Numbered from the stretch's first letter, positions 10,246-20,063 are shown. The stretch is DNA of 64,000 nt from Cheiracanthium punctorium (GCA_038373885.1 JAWZYV010013004.1:147738-211737); one strand, 5' to 3'. Notes: generated from the sequence alone by a model not told the origin. Made by a program: numbers and translations.

Positions 10246-10777
10246 AATAATATTCTACGAATCCAACTATTTTGTTATCATAAAAATATAACATATTAAT
10301 TGTAGAAATTAATGAGCAGGTTTTAATTTATGAAAACAGTAACACAGCAATGATCATGAAAGTTAAATTGCAATTTTAATTCTTGCTTTCTCATAATAAA
10401 CATCAATAAGGAGGATTTTTTTATGACATTGCAAGCAGCATTATAAAACAAATAATCTACATAACATATTTAAACATGCGTGGTAAATCAGTAAAAGTAT
10501 AACTTAGGCCAAATATACGCAGTTATTTACCTGTATAAATGGAGTGTATTAATTCAGATATACAGATTTCGACGATTCACGCCTTCGGGTAAGAGCTTGG
10601 AGTTGTAAATGGCTTTACTGTACTTCATTATGACGGTTTTAGTAAAAATATTTCACTAACGGGTAAATCCGTTGCCCCCAAGGCATTTCTCCCTTTGGCA
10701 GATAACCCATAGCGTTCTTTGCCTAAACAAAACCAACGACATTTTTAATAGATTCTCAAATAGAGGTAAGGGAACAT

Positions 10778-11165
10778 GCCGGGATGGCCGAATGGTTAAG
10801 GCACCTGACTTGAAGGCCGGTACGGTAACACGGAACATAGAGCTGCGCTTGCATGTGTATGAATGTAGTATGTGTGTTTGTAGACTGAATATGGTGTGAA
10901 TGTTAATGTAGGAAATTAAATAAATGTACTTGTTGAAAGCTTCAAATTCTATGAAACTGTTAATGATGGATTTCGCCTGGTGAATTACCTGTGTTACTAA
11001 TCCGAGCGAGGGTCTCAGGTCCATGTGTATGGTACTTGATGGTTCGAATCCCACTCCCGGCTTCTTTTTTGTTCTGTTAGTAATACGTATTATTTTAAGG
11101 TGGAGTTTCTTCCTATGTTTTATATAATGTACTATGATATCATATTTATCGTTCATAAAGTTAAG
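10778..11165 (+). repeat. Split tRNA-Ser-like module, copy B (both halves present)
   Basis: 5' half 10778-10833: acceptor strand GCCGGGA, A-box TGGCCGAATGGTTAAGG, anticodon-loop-like CTTGAAG (TGA, serine), then GGTAACACGG. 3' half 10988-11061: CCTGTGTTAC, GAGGGTCTCAGG, T-loop TTCGAAT and TCCCGGC, which pairs perfectly with GCCGGGA. The halves are separated by about 155 bp and joined by the inverted repeat GTAACACGG/CCGTGTTAC with one change. A 100-bp tail to 11165 ends near GATATCATATTTATCGTTCAT. It resembles a tRNA-Ser with a huge insert in the variable arm, but stem mismatches mean a functional tRNA is unlikely. It could be a composite SINE. Confidence 0.7.
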
Positions 11166-11424
11166 CAGTTAGGGATCCCTTCTCCCAACAGTTATTACTT
11201 GTAACCGAAAATATTGTTTTTTCGTTGAAAGCAAACATAAAATTTCAACCACTTTTAGTTTGTTCGTTTTGTGTGTTTTTTGTGAGAGTTTATAGAATAT
11301 ATAATTTCAATGTGATAGGCCATGATCGCTATTGTTCCTCGTACATTTTTATTCTAAAGACAGTCGTTAACAATTACAGAATATTACCCAAGTTTTCACC
11401 ATCACGTTTTTAGTTTCAAAGGAG

Positions 11425-11665
11425 CTGTGTCAGCTCCACCACGGTACAGTGTCTAAGTCACTGAAAATGGCTGCAGTGTGAAGGTTACGTTTTCGGGTCC
11501 CATCCCGCGGCTGTCGGTCAAATGGTCTGAAGTTTTGACCGGTTTTCTCCAGATATAACGTGAATACGCGTTAGAACCCCTTAGAATGCCCTCCTAGCAA
11601 GACCCCCCACCCATCCTATGCAGATCGCCAGATCGCCCCAGTGTAGCATTGATCAAACCATCACA
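11425..11665 (+). repeat. SINE2 copy, plus strand
   Basis: Contains CACGGTACAGTGTCTAAGTC, TGCAGTGTGAAGGTTACG, TTCGGGTCCCATCCCGCGGC, GTCTGAAGTTTTGACC, GTGAATACGCGTTAGAACCC and the C-rich tail with GATCGCCCCAGTGTAGC. The A-box region is diverged. No clear target duplication was read. Confidence 0.6.
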
Positions 11666-11734
11666 CCAGCTGCGCCTGAACATAGGATTAACATTTGCAA
11701 TATTTTAATGTAAGAATTTTATAGATTTTGTTTT

Positions 11735-11890
11735 CTGGACCAGCCGTGGCCGAGTAGTTGAAACACTGACCATGGTAATCGACTGAAATGAGAAGGTTCA
11801 GTGTTCCGGTTTACGCCTCGGCTGTCGATCTAATAAATTTTGGTCTATTTTCTCCAGACGCCTATCTAGCCTTATGGTCCTATCTAGCAT
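11735..11890 (+). repeat. SINE2-like head, plus strand
   Basis: CCAGCCGTGGCCGAGTAGTT (A-box-like) and GGTTCAGTGTTCCGG (B-box-like) precede CGGCTGTCGATCTAATAAAT and TTTTCTCCAGACG, after which similarity stops. Truncated copy. Confidence 0.5.
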
Positions 11891-11965
11891 CTCAGAGCCA
11901 TGTCTGAAATGTGAAGGTCCCGAGTTCCGGCCTACCATTTACTAACGACATTTTCATTAGACGGA

Positions 11966-12045
11966 GTTAAATGTGACGAGGTGGACGAATGGTTAAGGCG
12001 CTAGACTTGAAGACCAGAAAGGTAACACGGAACGTTACGGTTGCG
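11966..12045 (+). repeat. Split tRNA-Ser-like module, isolated 5' half
   Basis: GGTGGACGAATGGTTAAGGC, GACTTGAAGACCAG and GGTAACACGG follow the order of the 5' half at 10778-10833. The 3' half is missing nearby; a 3'-half-like fragment begins at 12690. Confidence 0.5.
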
Positions 12046-12224
12046 CATGCTTGTGTGCGTGACATAATGATAATAAACAAGGGAAATCATAAATGTATGC
12101 AATGTTGTAATGTATTCTAATCTTTAAAAGCATTCTCTAACAAAAGCAGGGTACTTTTGAAAGTGAACCAAAAGCTGAAATTTTGCTCTTGACCTTGGAC
12201 GATTTCATTTTCTATCACCGATGT

Positions 12225-12440
12225 AATATCACAGGTTGGCCGAAGTGTGAAGGTCTCGGGTTCGGGTCCCATTGCGCGGCTGTCGATCTAAAGATCTGGA
12301 GTTTGTAGGTTTTCTTCGCATGTAACGGGTGAATAAGCGTTAGAACCCTTTAGAAAGTTCTCCTACCAAGGCACGCCCATCCTTGGCGGATCGTCCTACC
12401 TTAGCGTTGCCGCTATCATACAAACGCAGTAATATCACAG
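12225..12440 (+). repeat. SINE2 copy, plus strand
   Basis: GGCCGAAGTGTGAAGGTCTC, GGGTTCGGGTCCCATTGCGC, CGGCTGTCGATCTAAAGATC, TGTAACGGGTGAATAAGCGT, TTAGAACCCTTTAGAAAGTT and GGCGGATCGTCCTACCTTAG. The short repeats AATATCACAGGTT (12226-12238 and about 12431-12443) flank it and may be the target duplication. Confidence 0.65.
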
Positions 12441-12689
12441 GTTAAAAGCGACAACACCTTTTGCCAACTGAATGGAATGCACATTCATTTCATAAATGGA
12501 ATTTATTATGTTTACTTTACTTAATAAATATTTCTTTAACCATAAATGCGATCAGTTATTTTTGATTTACTTAATAAACTTCAGCATGGGTATAAAATAT
12601 TAGTTTCCTGTTTTGCCTTAAGATTTATTGTTCTACATAAAGAAAAATCGGATATAGTGAACGAAATTTGCCCGTCCCCAGAGAATAAC

Positions 12690-12830
12690 CGGAATTGACG
12701 GTATATGTATCTGTTGAAAGCTCCAAATTCTATGAAATTGTTAAGTTGGGCGATGCTACTGGAGAATTAGCCACGTTACCATGCTAAGCGAGGGTCTCAG
12801 GTCTGTGCCTGAGAGCTGTGCCTGAACATA
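12690..12830 (+). repeat. Split tRNA module, insert and 3'-half fragment
   Basis: GTTGAAAGCTCCAAATTCTA, CCACGTTACCATGCTAAGCG and GAGGGTCTCAGGTCTGTG match the insert and the start of the 3' half of copy B. The T-arm and acceptor strand are missing. Confidence 0.5.
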
Positions 12831-13009
12831 CGATTCATATTTGTTACATTTTAAAGCAAGAATTTTATGATTCATTTCTTTTTCAGGGGCCACAATGGAC
12901 GAATGGAAAAGGCGAAGAGCATAGTAGACGGCTGAAGTGTGTTGTTATTGTTGTGAACATGCATGTCGGATTTGTGTGCTTGGCTCGAAGTCCACTTATA
13001 AATCCTCGA

Positions 13010-13180
13010 CAAAAGGACAACACAAGGGGGGGTGCCCGTCTTGGCGGTCTTTCTAAGGGGTCCTAACCCGTAGTTACGCTATTTCGGAGAAAACCACGGA
13101 AAACTCCGAACGGTTATCTCGACGGACGCGCGATGGGACACGAACACGGGACCTTCACACTTCGCCCATCTACTATTTCC
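13010..13180 (-). repeat. SINE1/SINE2 chimaera, minus strand
   Basis: On minus, a SINE2-type head (GAAGTGTGAAGGTCCCGTG, TTCGTGTCCCATCGCGCG) is joined to a SINE1-type body (AACCGTTCGGAGTTTTCCGT, CTACGGGTTAGGACCCCTTA, GAAAGACCGCC). This shows that the two families share interchangeable bodies. Confidence 0.55.
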
Positions 13181-13194
13181 AGGGAGCTGAAGTG

Positions 13195-13655
13195 TGAAAG
13201 CGCATCGTTCTGGCAAACGGCGCGATTGTCCATCTAATGGTACATAGCAATATTTTTTTATTGGTTTACACAATCTATGATTGGTTTAAAACATGAATTT
13301 TTATGTATTCAGTGTATCCATTATGATAGAAAGTCTTTGAGAAAAACAATAACCCGATTAGGATATGAAAGAAAAGAATGTCGCTCTGTAGATAAAACTA
13401 ATGAAAACCGAACTATTCTTACGCTCAAGGTGTGCCGGGACGGCCGAATGGTTAAGGCACCTGACTTGAAGGCCGGAACAGTAACACGGCCCCGTGCAGT
13501 TGTGTGTGTGTATGTGAATGTAGAAGACTAAAATGAATATACTTGTAGCTGTTGCAAACTTGAAATTCTATTAAATTGTGAACGGAATGTATTTGCCGTG
13601 TTACCTCACCGAGCGAGGTTTTCAGGTCTGTGTATACGTGCGTGAGATTAAAGAG
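13195..13655 (+). repeat. Split tRNA-Ser-like module, copy D with upstream flank
   Basis: Upstream flank 13195-13433 matches 15920-16130 and 7890-8130 inverted. 5' half 13434-13489: GCCGGGA, CGGCCGAATGGTTAAGGC, GACTTGAAGG and GTAACACGG. About 106 bp later CCGTGTTAC (13596-13604) closes the inverted repeat, followed by GAGCGAGGTTTTCAGG. The T-arm and acceptor strand are missing, so the copy is 3'-truncated. The open frame that crosses the module looks accidental. Confidence 0.65.
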
Positions 13656-14017
13656 TGAAGAAAATACCTTTTGTATGAAAAAAATTCTTCGTGGGGGTTG
13701 GGGGAGGCTTCCCCCCGTGGTTACGCCACTGATAGAGATGATAGGTCTATCACATTGCAGTTATGTATCTTGATTGGACAATGTAAAGACACAGTTTTTC
13801 GAGATGTTTGGCTATTTTATGGCCTTCATCTCAGTTTTTTCCAAGTTCAAGATCATCTCCCTTTACCACCAACTACAAATTACAACACATGGACAGACAA
13901 GTTTACGTACACGCCAAAAGCCGGCCAGCTTGGCCCAAACTCGATCTCGATGAACTCTCGCAAACACACTTAACGAACAAAATAAAAGGTGTTTGAAATT
14001 TTATATGTTTGAATTTA

Positions 14018-15504
14018 CCCAGACAGCACATAAGCTTAAATCAAGCTTGACATTTCTTTGAATTTGACGCATTAATGCAAGCTTGACAGTTCAACTCATT
14101 CTAAGCTGGCAGCAAGCTTGCAGGAGTCAAGTTGAATTGTCAAGCTTAAATACAGCTTGATTTAAGCTTGGCAATTGATACTCGGTTGATTTTTCCTTTT
14201 TAAAGGAGCGTTGATGGCGCCATCTGTGAAAGAGAATGGACATTAATTGTCTAGCGTCCGCAAATTTGCTGAAAGTTCGTAAAAGATGTGTATTTTATTA
14301 CCAGTGCAATATTACCGGCAAAGCAAACGGGGCAACTACCCAGGGCCTACAGACTTTAGGGCCCAAAAATCTTACATCTTACACTTTTGTAGTTTTAAAA
14401 TAAAATTACAAAGGATAAAAAAAAAATTCAGAAGTTAAATAATTTTTTTAATTATAAAGTATGAACAATGAAAATAATTCAAATTTACATTTGTATAAAT
14501 TAATTTAAACTTATTTTTAATTCTTCGAAATGCTCTATATCGATATAGCATACCAATATGTAGGAAAATAACTAACCACATTTGTAAAGAGAATTTTTAG
14601 CGTTAAAAAATAGCAAAATTTTTCAATTATTTGTTATTATAAGAAATATTTACAAAAATGACTAAAGTGTTTGTATTCCATACATGTTAGCAACTGTGAT
14701 ATAGATATAGCATTTCGAAGTAACGTTTAACTATCTGTTTCTTAACGTTTAACTATCTGTTTCTTAACACAAGATTTGTGTTAAGTAAGTAAACCCATTC
14801 TGTATTTCCAAATATGGAAATTCTTCAAAATAAAATACAATTATAGTACGAATTTGATTTCAAAATCAGTCGTTTGTCTCGATTTTGGCCAGCAGTATTG
14901 CTCACGAGTGTTGCGAAAGTTTTAAAACGTGTACTGCTGTTAAGTTTATATTATGTTTATTTTCCTATTAGTAGAATCGCTAAATCACACATAACATTAT
15001 TTTAATTTTGATGCATCCCATGGAAAAATAAAAAAAACAAATAACATATCGCCCACTTATCAATCTGGCCAGAAAACCGCTTGATAATTCACTTCAAACT
15101 TTAGTCATAGCTCCATCGAAGCTTGGTAGCTGAATGGATAACGCGCTCGCCTACGAACCGAGAGGTCCCGGGTTCTATTCTAGCCACGGACACTCGATGG
15201 AAACAGATTAAATTAAATTGAAATTTCAGCGTAGAGGGGAAAATGCGTGGCAAAGTTATATATTTGGGGCGAGTTCGGCGCCCCGTGTATTTAGGAATTT
15301 TTTTGGGGGGGAAATTTTTTTAAGTTTGAAATGTCAAGCTTGAAATCTCAAGCTTAATGCAAGCTGGGCAAGTGTAAACTAGAACACTTGATTCAAGCTT
15401 CCATCAAGCTTACACGCTTGGAATTTTCAAGCTTAATTCAAGCTTATTGACTTGATAAATCAAGCTTGCTGCAAGTTTGATGCAAGTTTGCTGTGCTGTC
15501 TGGG
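14018..15504 (+). mobile_element. AAGCTT-rich DNA element, copy 1 (1.49 kb)
   Basis: Starts CCCAGACAGCACA and ends TGTGCTGTCTGGG, perfect 13-bp inverted ends. The outer ~170 bp at each end hold repeated TCAAGCTTGA-like palindromes, at least six AAGCTT at the left and seven at the right. An inverted second copy lies at 30103-31567. The interior is AT-rich, carries a GGGCCC-flanked block near 14300-14370 and an arginine-tRNA-like segment (15121-15190), and has no recognisable transposase. The flanks TACC and TAAT do not give a clear duplication here; copy 2 suggests 4 bp. The superfamily is unknown to me. Confidence 0.75.
15121..15190 (+). other. tRNA-Arg-like segment inside the AAGCTT-rich element
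   Basis: TAGCTGAATGGATAACGCG matches an arginine-tRNA D-arm/A-box, CTACGAA is an ACG anticodon-type loop with partial stem CTCG/CGAG, and GGTCCCGGGTTCTATTC resembles the variable region and T-arm/B-box. The acceptor strands do not pair well, so a working tRNA is unlikely. It may give the element a polymerase III promoter (inference). The same segment is present inverted in copy 2. Confidence 0.6.
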
Positions 15505-15574
15505 TAATGAAAGAAACGACAATACTTTTGTATTAATTTAATAACTGTTGCTAGAAGCAATCCCTAATAGCTCA

Positions 15575-16150
15575 ACTTTATGGAAGATGAATATGGTATC
15601 ACTATATTTTATTTAAATATACCAGCAAACTTTACTCTAAAATATATTATTAAGCCAATTTAAATGAAAAAAGAAGTTGGGAGTAGGGTTCAAACTCACA
15701 GTTGTACATGAACGGACCAGAGAACCTCTCTCGGTGATGTAACATGGGAAATACATTCCGTTAACAATTTAATAGAATTTGAAGTTTTCAACAAATACAA
15801 GTATATTCATTTTAGCCGCCTACATTCACATACACACACACAACTGCACGGACCCATGTTACTGTTCCGGTCTTCAAGTCAGGTGCCTTAATTATTCGGC
15901 CGTCCCGGCACACCTTGAGTGCAAGAATTGTTCCGTTTTCATTAGTTTTATCTTTTGAGCGACATTCTTTTATTTCATATCCTAATCGGGTTATTGTTTT
16001 TCCCAAAGAATTTCTATCACAATGGATACACTAAATACATAAAAATTGTTGTTTAAAACACATCATAGATTGTGCAAACTAATAAAAAAATATTGTTATA
16101 TACCGTTAGATGGACAAGCGCGTCGTTTGCCTAAACGATGAGCTTTCACC
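15575..16150 (-). repeat. Split tRNA-Ser-like module, copy C with flank
   Basis: On minus, the 5' half starts at 15909 (GCCGGGA, CGGCCGAATAATTAAGGC, GACTTGAAGACCGG, AGTAACATGG) and the 3' half ends at 15676 with the T-arm-like GTTTGAACCCTAC and TCCCAAC. The insert is about 110 bp and is bounded by GTAACATGG/CCATGTTAC. The tail 15575-15675 and the flank 15920-16150 match those of the other copies. The acceptor stem now has mismatches, as expected of decay. Confidence 0.65.
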
Positions 16151-16214
16151 CTTCAGCGCACTGTACGTTTCTATATGTTTTATTCTTATGATAACAACAT
16201 ATTTGGATTCGTAG

Positions 16215-16410
16215 AATATTATTATAGATGGCTGAAGTGTGAAGGTCTGGCGCCCGGGTCTACTGCGTGGCTTTCGATCTAACGGTCTAAACTTTTGGTA
16301 CGTTTTCTACAGATGTAACTTGAATACTCGGTGTAACTCCAGAAGTAACTTGAATACTCGGTGTAACTCCAGAAGTAACTTGAATACTCGCTGTACTCGC
16401 ACTCCAAGTA
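16215..16410 (+). repeat. SINE2 head with tandem 26-bp repeats
   Basis: GGCTGAAGTGTGAAGGTCTG and GTTTTCTACAGATGTAAC are followed by about three units of a 26-bp repeat containing AGTAACTTGAATACTCG (16313-16395). The left-arm counterpart has a single unit, so the expansion is specific to this arm. Confidence 0.6.
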
Positions 16411-16539
16411 AGTCAACTCCCGTAGGCAGATGTCCCTCGTTCAGGTTTGCTATAATACAAAACATACTGATGAATGCTCTAGGCGTCTATAGCGAGCATT
16501 TAAAAAAATGGGGACGCCACACAATTCCAAGTGGTTAAA

Positions 16540-16690
16540 GACATCGAACGTGGTAAATGGCTGAAGTGTGAAGGTACCGTGTTCGAGCCTTTCGCGTGGC
16601 GTTAGTGTAACAGTCCGAAGTTTTTGATGGTTTTCTACAGATGTAACGTGAATTCGCTTTAGTACCCTTCAAAATTTCTCCTCCGAAGCG
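16540..16690 (+). repeat. SINE2 fragment, plus strand
   Basis: GGCTGAAGTGTGAAGGTACC, GTTCGAGCCTTTCGCGTGGC, GTTTTCTACAGATGTAACG and TTAGTACCCTTCAAAATTTC. Inverted counterpart of 9400-9560. Confidence 0.55.
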
Positions 16691-16734
16691 GCAGATAACC
16701 CTCGAGACTCTTTTTTTGTTTGATTATGGCAACG

Positions 16735-16915
16735 ATACGCTGGGGCGATCTGCCAAGTATGGGGGTGCATTGGTAGAAGGACTTTCCCAGGGGTTCTAAT
16801 GCATATTCACGTTAAACCTGGAGAAAGCCTACCAAAACTCCAGACCATTAGATCTACAGCCAAGCTATGGGACCAACTCAGAACCTTCACACTTCAGCCG
16901 TCTATCGCAAATTGA
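16735..16915 (-). repeat. SINE2 fragment, minus strand
   Basis: On minus: ACGGCTGAAGTGTGAAGGTT, GGTCCCATAGCTTGGCTGTA, GGTCTGGAGTTTTGGTAGGC and CACGT/TGAATATGCATTAGAACC. Counterpart of 9170-9345. Confidence 0.55.
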
Positions 16916-16964
16916 AAAAATCATAACTCCTCCAACCAAGGCAATCCACATCCCTGGAAGATAG

Positions 16965-17190
16965 CCCGGCCAATATCCGAACTGATAGCGCTCCTGAACT
17001 GGGAGACGGAAGGTGCCTGGTTCAAAACCAGGTCGGTTCCGCCGACTTAACCGTTCGGAGTTTTCCGTGGTTCCTCCGAAACTTCACTTTAATACGGGTT
17101 AGGATCCCTTAGAAAGTCCCCCACGTACAGCAATCCCCCTCCCTAGATCCCTTGCGCAGATAATTGGTCATAACACCACATTACATTACA
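16965..17190 (+). repeat. SINE1 copy, plus strand
   Basis: CTGAACTGGGAGACGGAAGG, GCCTGGTTCAAAACCAGGTC, AACCGTTCGGAGTTTTCCGT, GTTAGGATCCCTTAGAAAGT and the tail CCCTAGATCCCTTGCGCAG. The head is truncated or diverged before 16985. Confidence 0.65.
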
Positions 17191-17443
17191 TTTCAAACAA
17201 AAACGAACTGCTCTGATCTACGCATCCTGTTTAATGTTTTCTATCTTCTTGTACAACCTGTTTTTCCATTGTACATTGTTAAATAAAATATCTACTGCAC
17301 TGACATTAAAAAATAATGGATATGGCTTAGAGAATGGATAATGTAGATCTTCGAATTCAGTTATTTTTTCATCATGATTGCATTTAAATGCATTTAAGAA
17401 GCTTTGAAGTTTGGAAATTTTTGCTGCATAAGATATTTAAAAG

Positions 17444-17500
<57 letters not shown>
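17444..17500. repeat. (TA)n microsatellite
   Basis: About 28 uninterrupted TA units. The surrounding 17205-17580 is AT-rich, with no gene or repeat that I recognise. Confidence 0.95.
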
Positions 17501-17503
<3 letters not shown>

Positions 17504-17659
17504 TTAAAGTAATTAAACACTTTACTAAACATTTAAAATACCTGTAATAAATCAATTCTATTAGCTCTTAATCTAAACAAACGTAAGGATCCCTTAGAAA
17601 GTCCTCCGACCAAGGCATTTCATATCCTAAGCAGATTAGCCCATGCGTAACCTTGCCAT

Positions 17660-17880
17660 AACACAAAGAGCCCCACCAGTGGCACAGCGCATAGAGCTCT
17701 GAACTGGGAGACGGTAGGTGCCTCGTTCGAAACCATGCCGCGTACGCCGGACTAACCGTTCGGAGTTTCCGTGGTTTCCTCCGAAACTTAGCGTAAATAC
17801 GGGTTAGGACTCCTTAGGACCCCTTCCACACGGAGGGCACCCCACCCATCGGCCTAGATCCCACGTGTACCACTTGAATT
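17660..17880 (+). repeat. SINE1 copy, plus strand
   Basis: CCCCACCAGTGGCACAGCGC (A-box region), CTGAACTGGGAGACGGTAGG, TGCCTCGTTCGAAACCATG, CCGTTCGGAGTTTCCGTGG, CGTAAATACGGGTTAGGACT and GGAGGGCACCCCACCC. One of the more complete copies. Confidence 0.7.
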
Positions 17881-18335
17881 TTTGAAATAGAAGTTGCTTT
17901 TTTATCATTAGTAGGAAACTGGACAAAGAAGTATGAAAATAGCCATTTTCATAAATTTGAACAGAGCTATCTTGATGCACAAACACCCCGTAATCTTGAA
18001 TCATATATTTATTGTACCTAAATTTTAAAAATGAACATTTTATTAATTCTTAATATTTCATTTATTATTTAAACTAGCCATCAATAGGTCGCGTCCGTCG
18101 ACCTAACCGTTCGAAGTTTTCCGTGGTTTCCTCCGAAAATTAGCGTGAATTCGGGTATCTTGATACACCTCCACTCCTTAATCGTAATTCATATATTTAT
18201 TTTAGCGAAATTTTAAAAAAATAAATCTTTTATTAATTCTTAATATTTCATTTATTATTTAAACTAGCCATCAATACATTCTGTTTTTGAAATTAATGTA
18301 AAAGTATAGTATGAAATGACCCATGCTCCCTAACA
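17874..18335 (+). repeat. AT-rich dispersed repeat, copy 2, split by SINE1 fragment
   Basis: Same repeat as 7215-7490. A SINE1 body fragment (about 18085-18155) sits in the middle, and the segment from CTTGAT to ACTAGCCATCAATA is present on both sides of it, so part of the host repeat was duplicated or rearranged around the SINE. Confidence 0.55.
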
Positions 18336-18339
18336 CATC

Positions 18340-18560
18340 GCTTACGCCGACCTAACCGTTCGGAGTTTCTCGTGGTTTCCTCCGAAAATTAGCGTTAAAT
18401 GCGGATGAGGACCCCTTAGAAAGACCCCCACGGACGGCACCCCACCACTCGGCCTAGAGCCACGCGTAGCTCATCGTCCGTAATCCCACAAATAAAGAAT
18501 CAAGACCGTTTATCTGCACGAGGGATCTAGGCCGAGGTGAGGGGTGCCCTCCATTTGGGT
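18340..18560 (+). repeat. SINE1 body fragment followed by an inverted tail piece
   Basis: GCCGACCTAACCGTTCGGAG, GGTTTCCTCCGAAAATTAGC, GACCCCTTAGAAAGACCCCC and GGCACCCCACCACTCGGCC, then after about 60 bp the same tail inverted (GCCGAGGTGAGGGGTGCCC, 18531-18549). The left arm has the same arrangement at 8590-8760. Confidence 0.55.
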
Positions 18561-18599
18561 CTTTCTAAACGGTCCCAACTTGTATGAAATCAGTCAAGG

Positions 18600-18795
18600 G
18601 GATGCTTTAACCTGGTGAATGAACGGCATTTCTTTCACGTCCCACGGTCTCACGTCCATAAACGTGGTACTTGAGGGTTCGAGTTCCACTCCCGGCTTCA
18701 TTTTTGTTCGTTTAACTTGTTTTCGTGTATGCATTATTTTCAGTTTGTAGCTATGTTTAAAATAAAATACAGTGATATCATATTCATCGTCCATT
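18600..18795 (+). repeat. tRNA-like 3' half plus tail of the split module (right arm)
   Basis: GAGGGTTCGAGTTCCACTCC then CGGCTTC gives a T-arm/B-box and acceptor strand; the tail reads to AGTGATATCATATTCATCGT. This is the inverted counterpart of 8353-8585. Confidence 0.6.
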
Positions 18796-18800
18796 TATTT

Positions 18801-19788
18801 GTTTTCGTTTTTCGCGCCGATCCGGACCCTATTCATCATAGGGCGCCCTCTATAGGCTTTCAAATTTAGATGCCAAAATTGTGGCTTTCGACCACGGAAG
18901 CTTCCCCTCCACAGAATATACCTCTGTGTACTAAACACATGACTAACACCAAGGGGAAAATGAGGGATTAACAGTGAAGCTAGTACACCAATCAGAGCGC
19001 TTATTCCAGGCGTACGTTTGTTCAGTCGGTGATTTAGCAGCTTGTTTGGTCACGTGATTTTAGCAGCTTGTTTTGGTCACCTGTTTAGTATCCCCGCCTC
19101 CAAATTCCATCTGAATCCACCTTACTAAATTTAGCAACTAAACAATAGGTTTAGTAGCTACTAAATCTACCTGAATAAGGGCCTATATTCCCAATAGCTT
19201 TTTTTACATTTTGGGAACAAATTGGGAAACAAAAACAGAAATTAGGGACTGTCCTCGAAAATTGAGGACGATTATTAAAGTGAATTTTTTAATTTTATTA
19301 ATTAAGAATGATCTAATTTTCTACACAATAAGCAGTGGGGTTTTCAAAAAATAGTATGCCGTTTTTCCAGTAGCTTCAGCTTTGGCCCTTTCTAAAGGGG
19401 GGAGGGATGTAGAGGCCCTTGACATTTGCAAAATTCTATTAAACCTGGCAAAATTTGATATCTATATGGCAAACTTGGTAAGAAAATGTTAACAAAAACT
19501 ATAATTTACTTCCTGTATCTGGTACTCTTGGCAAAATTACACAAACCCAGTTTGAAAAAGGAAAAAGCTGGTAATTTAGTTGATAAAAAAATAAATAAGT
19601 TGGTAAAAATCGATATTTGACTTGGCAGTTTATCTACCTCTGCCTCCCCCCTAAAAAAAGTCTTCGCAGTGGCTCGGATAGAGCTATCATACAGTGACGA
19701 TGGACGATGTCTTTTCACAACTTTTTTTTTTTTAAATAGTTTTAACGAATGAAAATTAGCGTTTGTTTTAACATATAAATACTGTTAA
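18801..19788. other. No gene recognised; short duplications
   Basis: The segment TTTAGCAGCTTGTTTGGTCAC is nearly duplicated at 19030-19085. At 19246-19270 the hairpin GTCCTCGAAAATTGAGGAC resembles the terminal motif of the element at 20213. No open frame of interest was found. Confidence 0.4.
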
Positions 19789-20063
19789 CTATTTATGCCT
19801 AGTGTCCCTTTTTTGGGACGGCATTTTCGCTATTAGTCGAAAACGTTATTTATTTTTCCTAGCCTTTATTCATGAGTATTGAGCCTCAACTCTACAAAAT
19901 ATTTTAACATGACCCAGTAGGATGTTGATATTTCGATTTTTATGCATAATGATTTTAAAAGAAATCATCCTTTGTTCAAGAAATTGACATCAGAAATATA
20001 TCTATTATTTCTGTTATCAGTAAAAATCGAAGAAAGTCGCAAAAATATCGAGGCACAAATGGG
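19789..20063 (-). mobile_element. piggyBac-type MITE, copy A
   Basis: 275 bp flanked by TTAA on both sides (19785-19788 and 20064-20067). On minus the ends read CCCATTTGTGCCT and AGGCATAAAT, inverted copies of each other. TTAA targets and CCC-starting ends are the hallmark of piggyBac. The interior is non-coding and closely matches copies B and C. Confidence 0.85.

Larger units (their letters stand above)
8353..10290 (+). repeat. Left arm of a large, divergent inverted duplication
   Basis: The sequence matches the reverse complement of 16165-18800 block by block: 8353-8585 with 18560-18795, 8590-8660 with 18490-18560, 9103-9660 with 16470-16990, and 10185-10290 with 16165-16260. Differences between the arms are explained by insertions: a SINE2 with a 12-bp duplication (8859-9090) and a hAT MITE (9718-10176) occur only in the left arm; TA repeats and a 0.46-kb repeat occur only in the right arm. 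Confidence 0.7.
16165..18800 (-). repeat. Right arm of the large inverted duplication
   Basis: Reverse-complement match of 8353-10290. It is longer because of a (TA)n tract with flank (17205-17580), a SINE1 at 17660-17880 and an AT-rich repeat at 17874-18335. It lacks the SINE2 (8859-9090) and the hAT MITE (9718-10176) of the left arm, so those two inserted after the arms separated. Confidence 0.7.

Noticed and set aside
10656..11156. 166-codon open frame on minus
   Set aside because: It lies across the split tRNA-like module on the opposite strand. The protein has no recognisable domain and parts recur in other copies of the repeat.
13671..13973. 100-codon open frame on plus
   Set aside because: No domain, low-complexity and repeat-derived start (GGGGTTGGGGGAGG). 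Nothing supports translation.
15121..15190. Functional tRNA-Arg gene
   Set aside because: A- and B-box-like words and an ACG-type loop are present, but acceptor strands do not pair and the segment is part of a repeated element.
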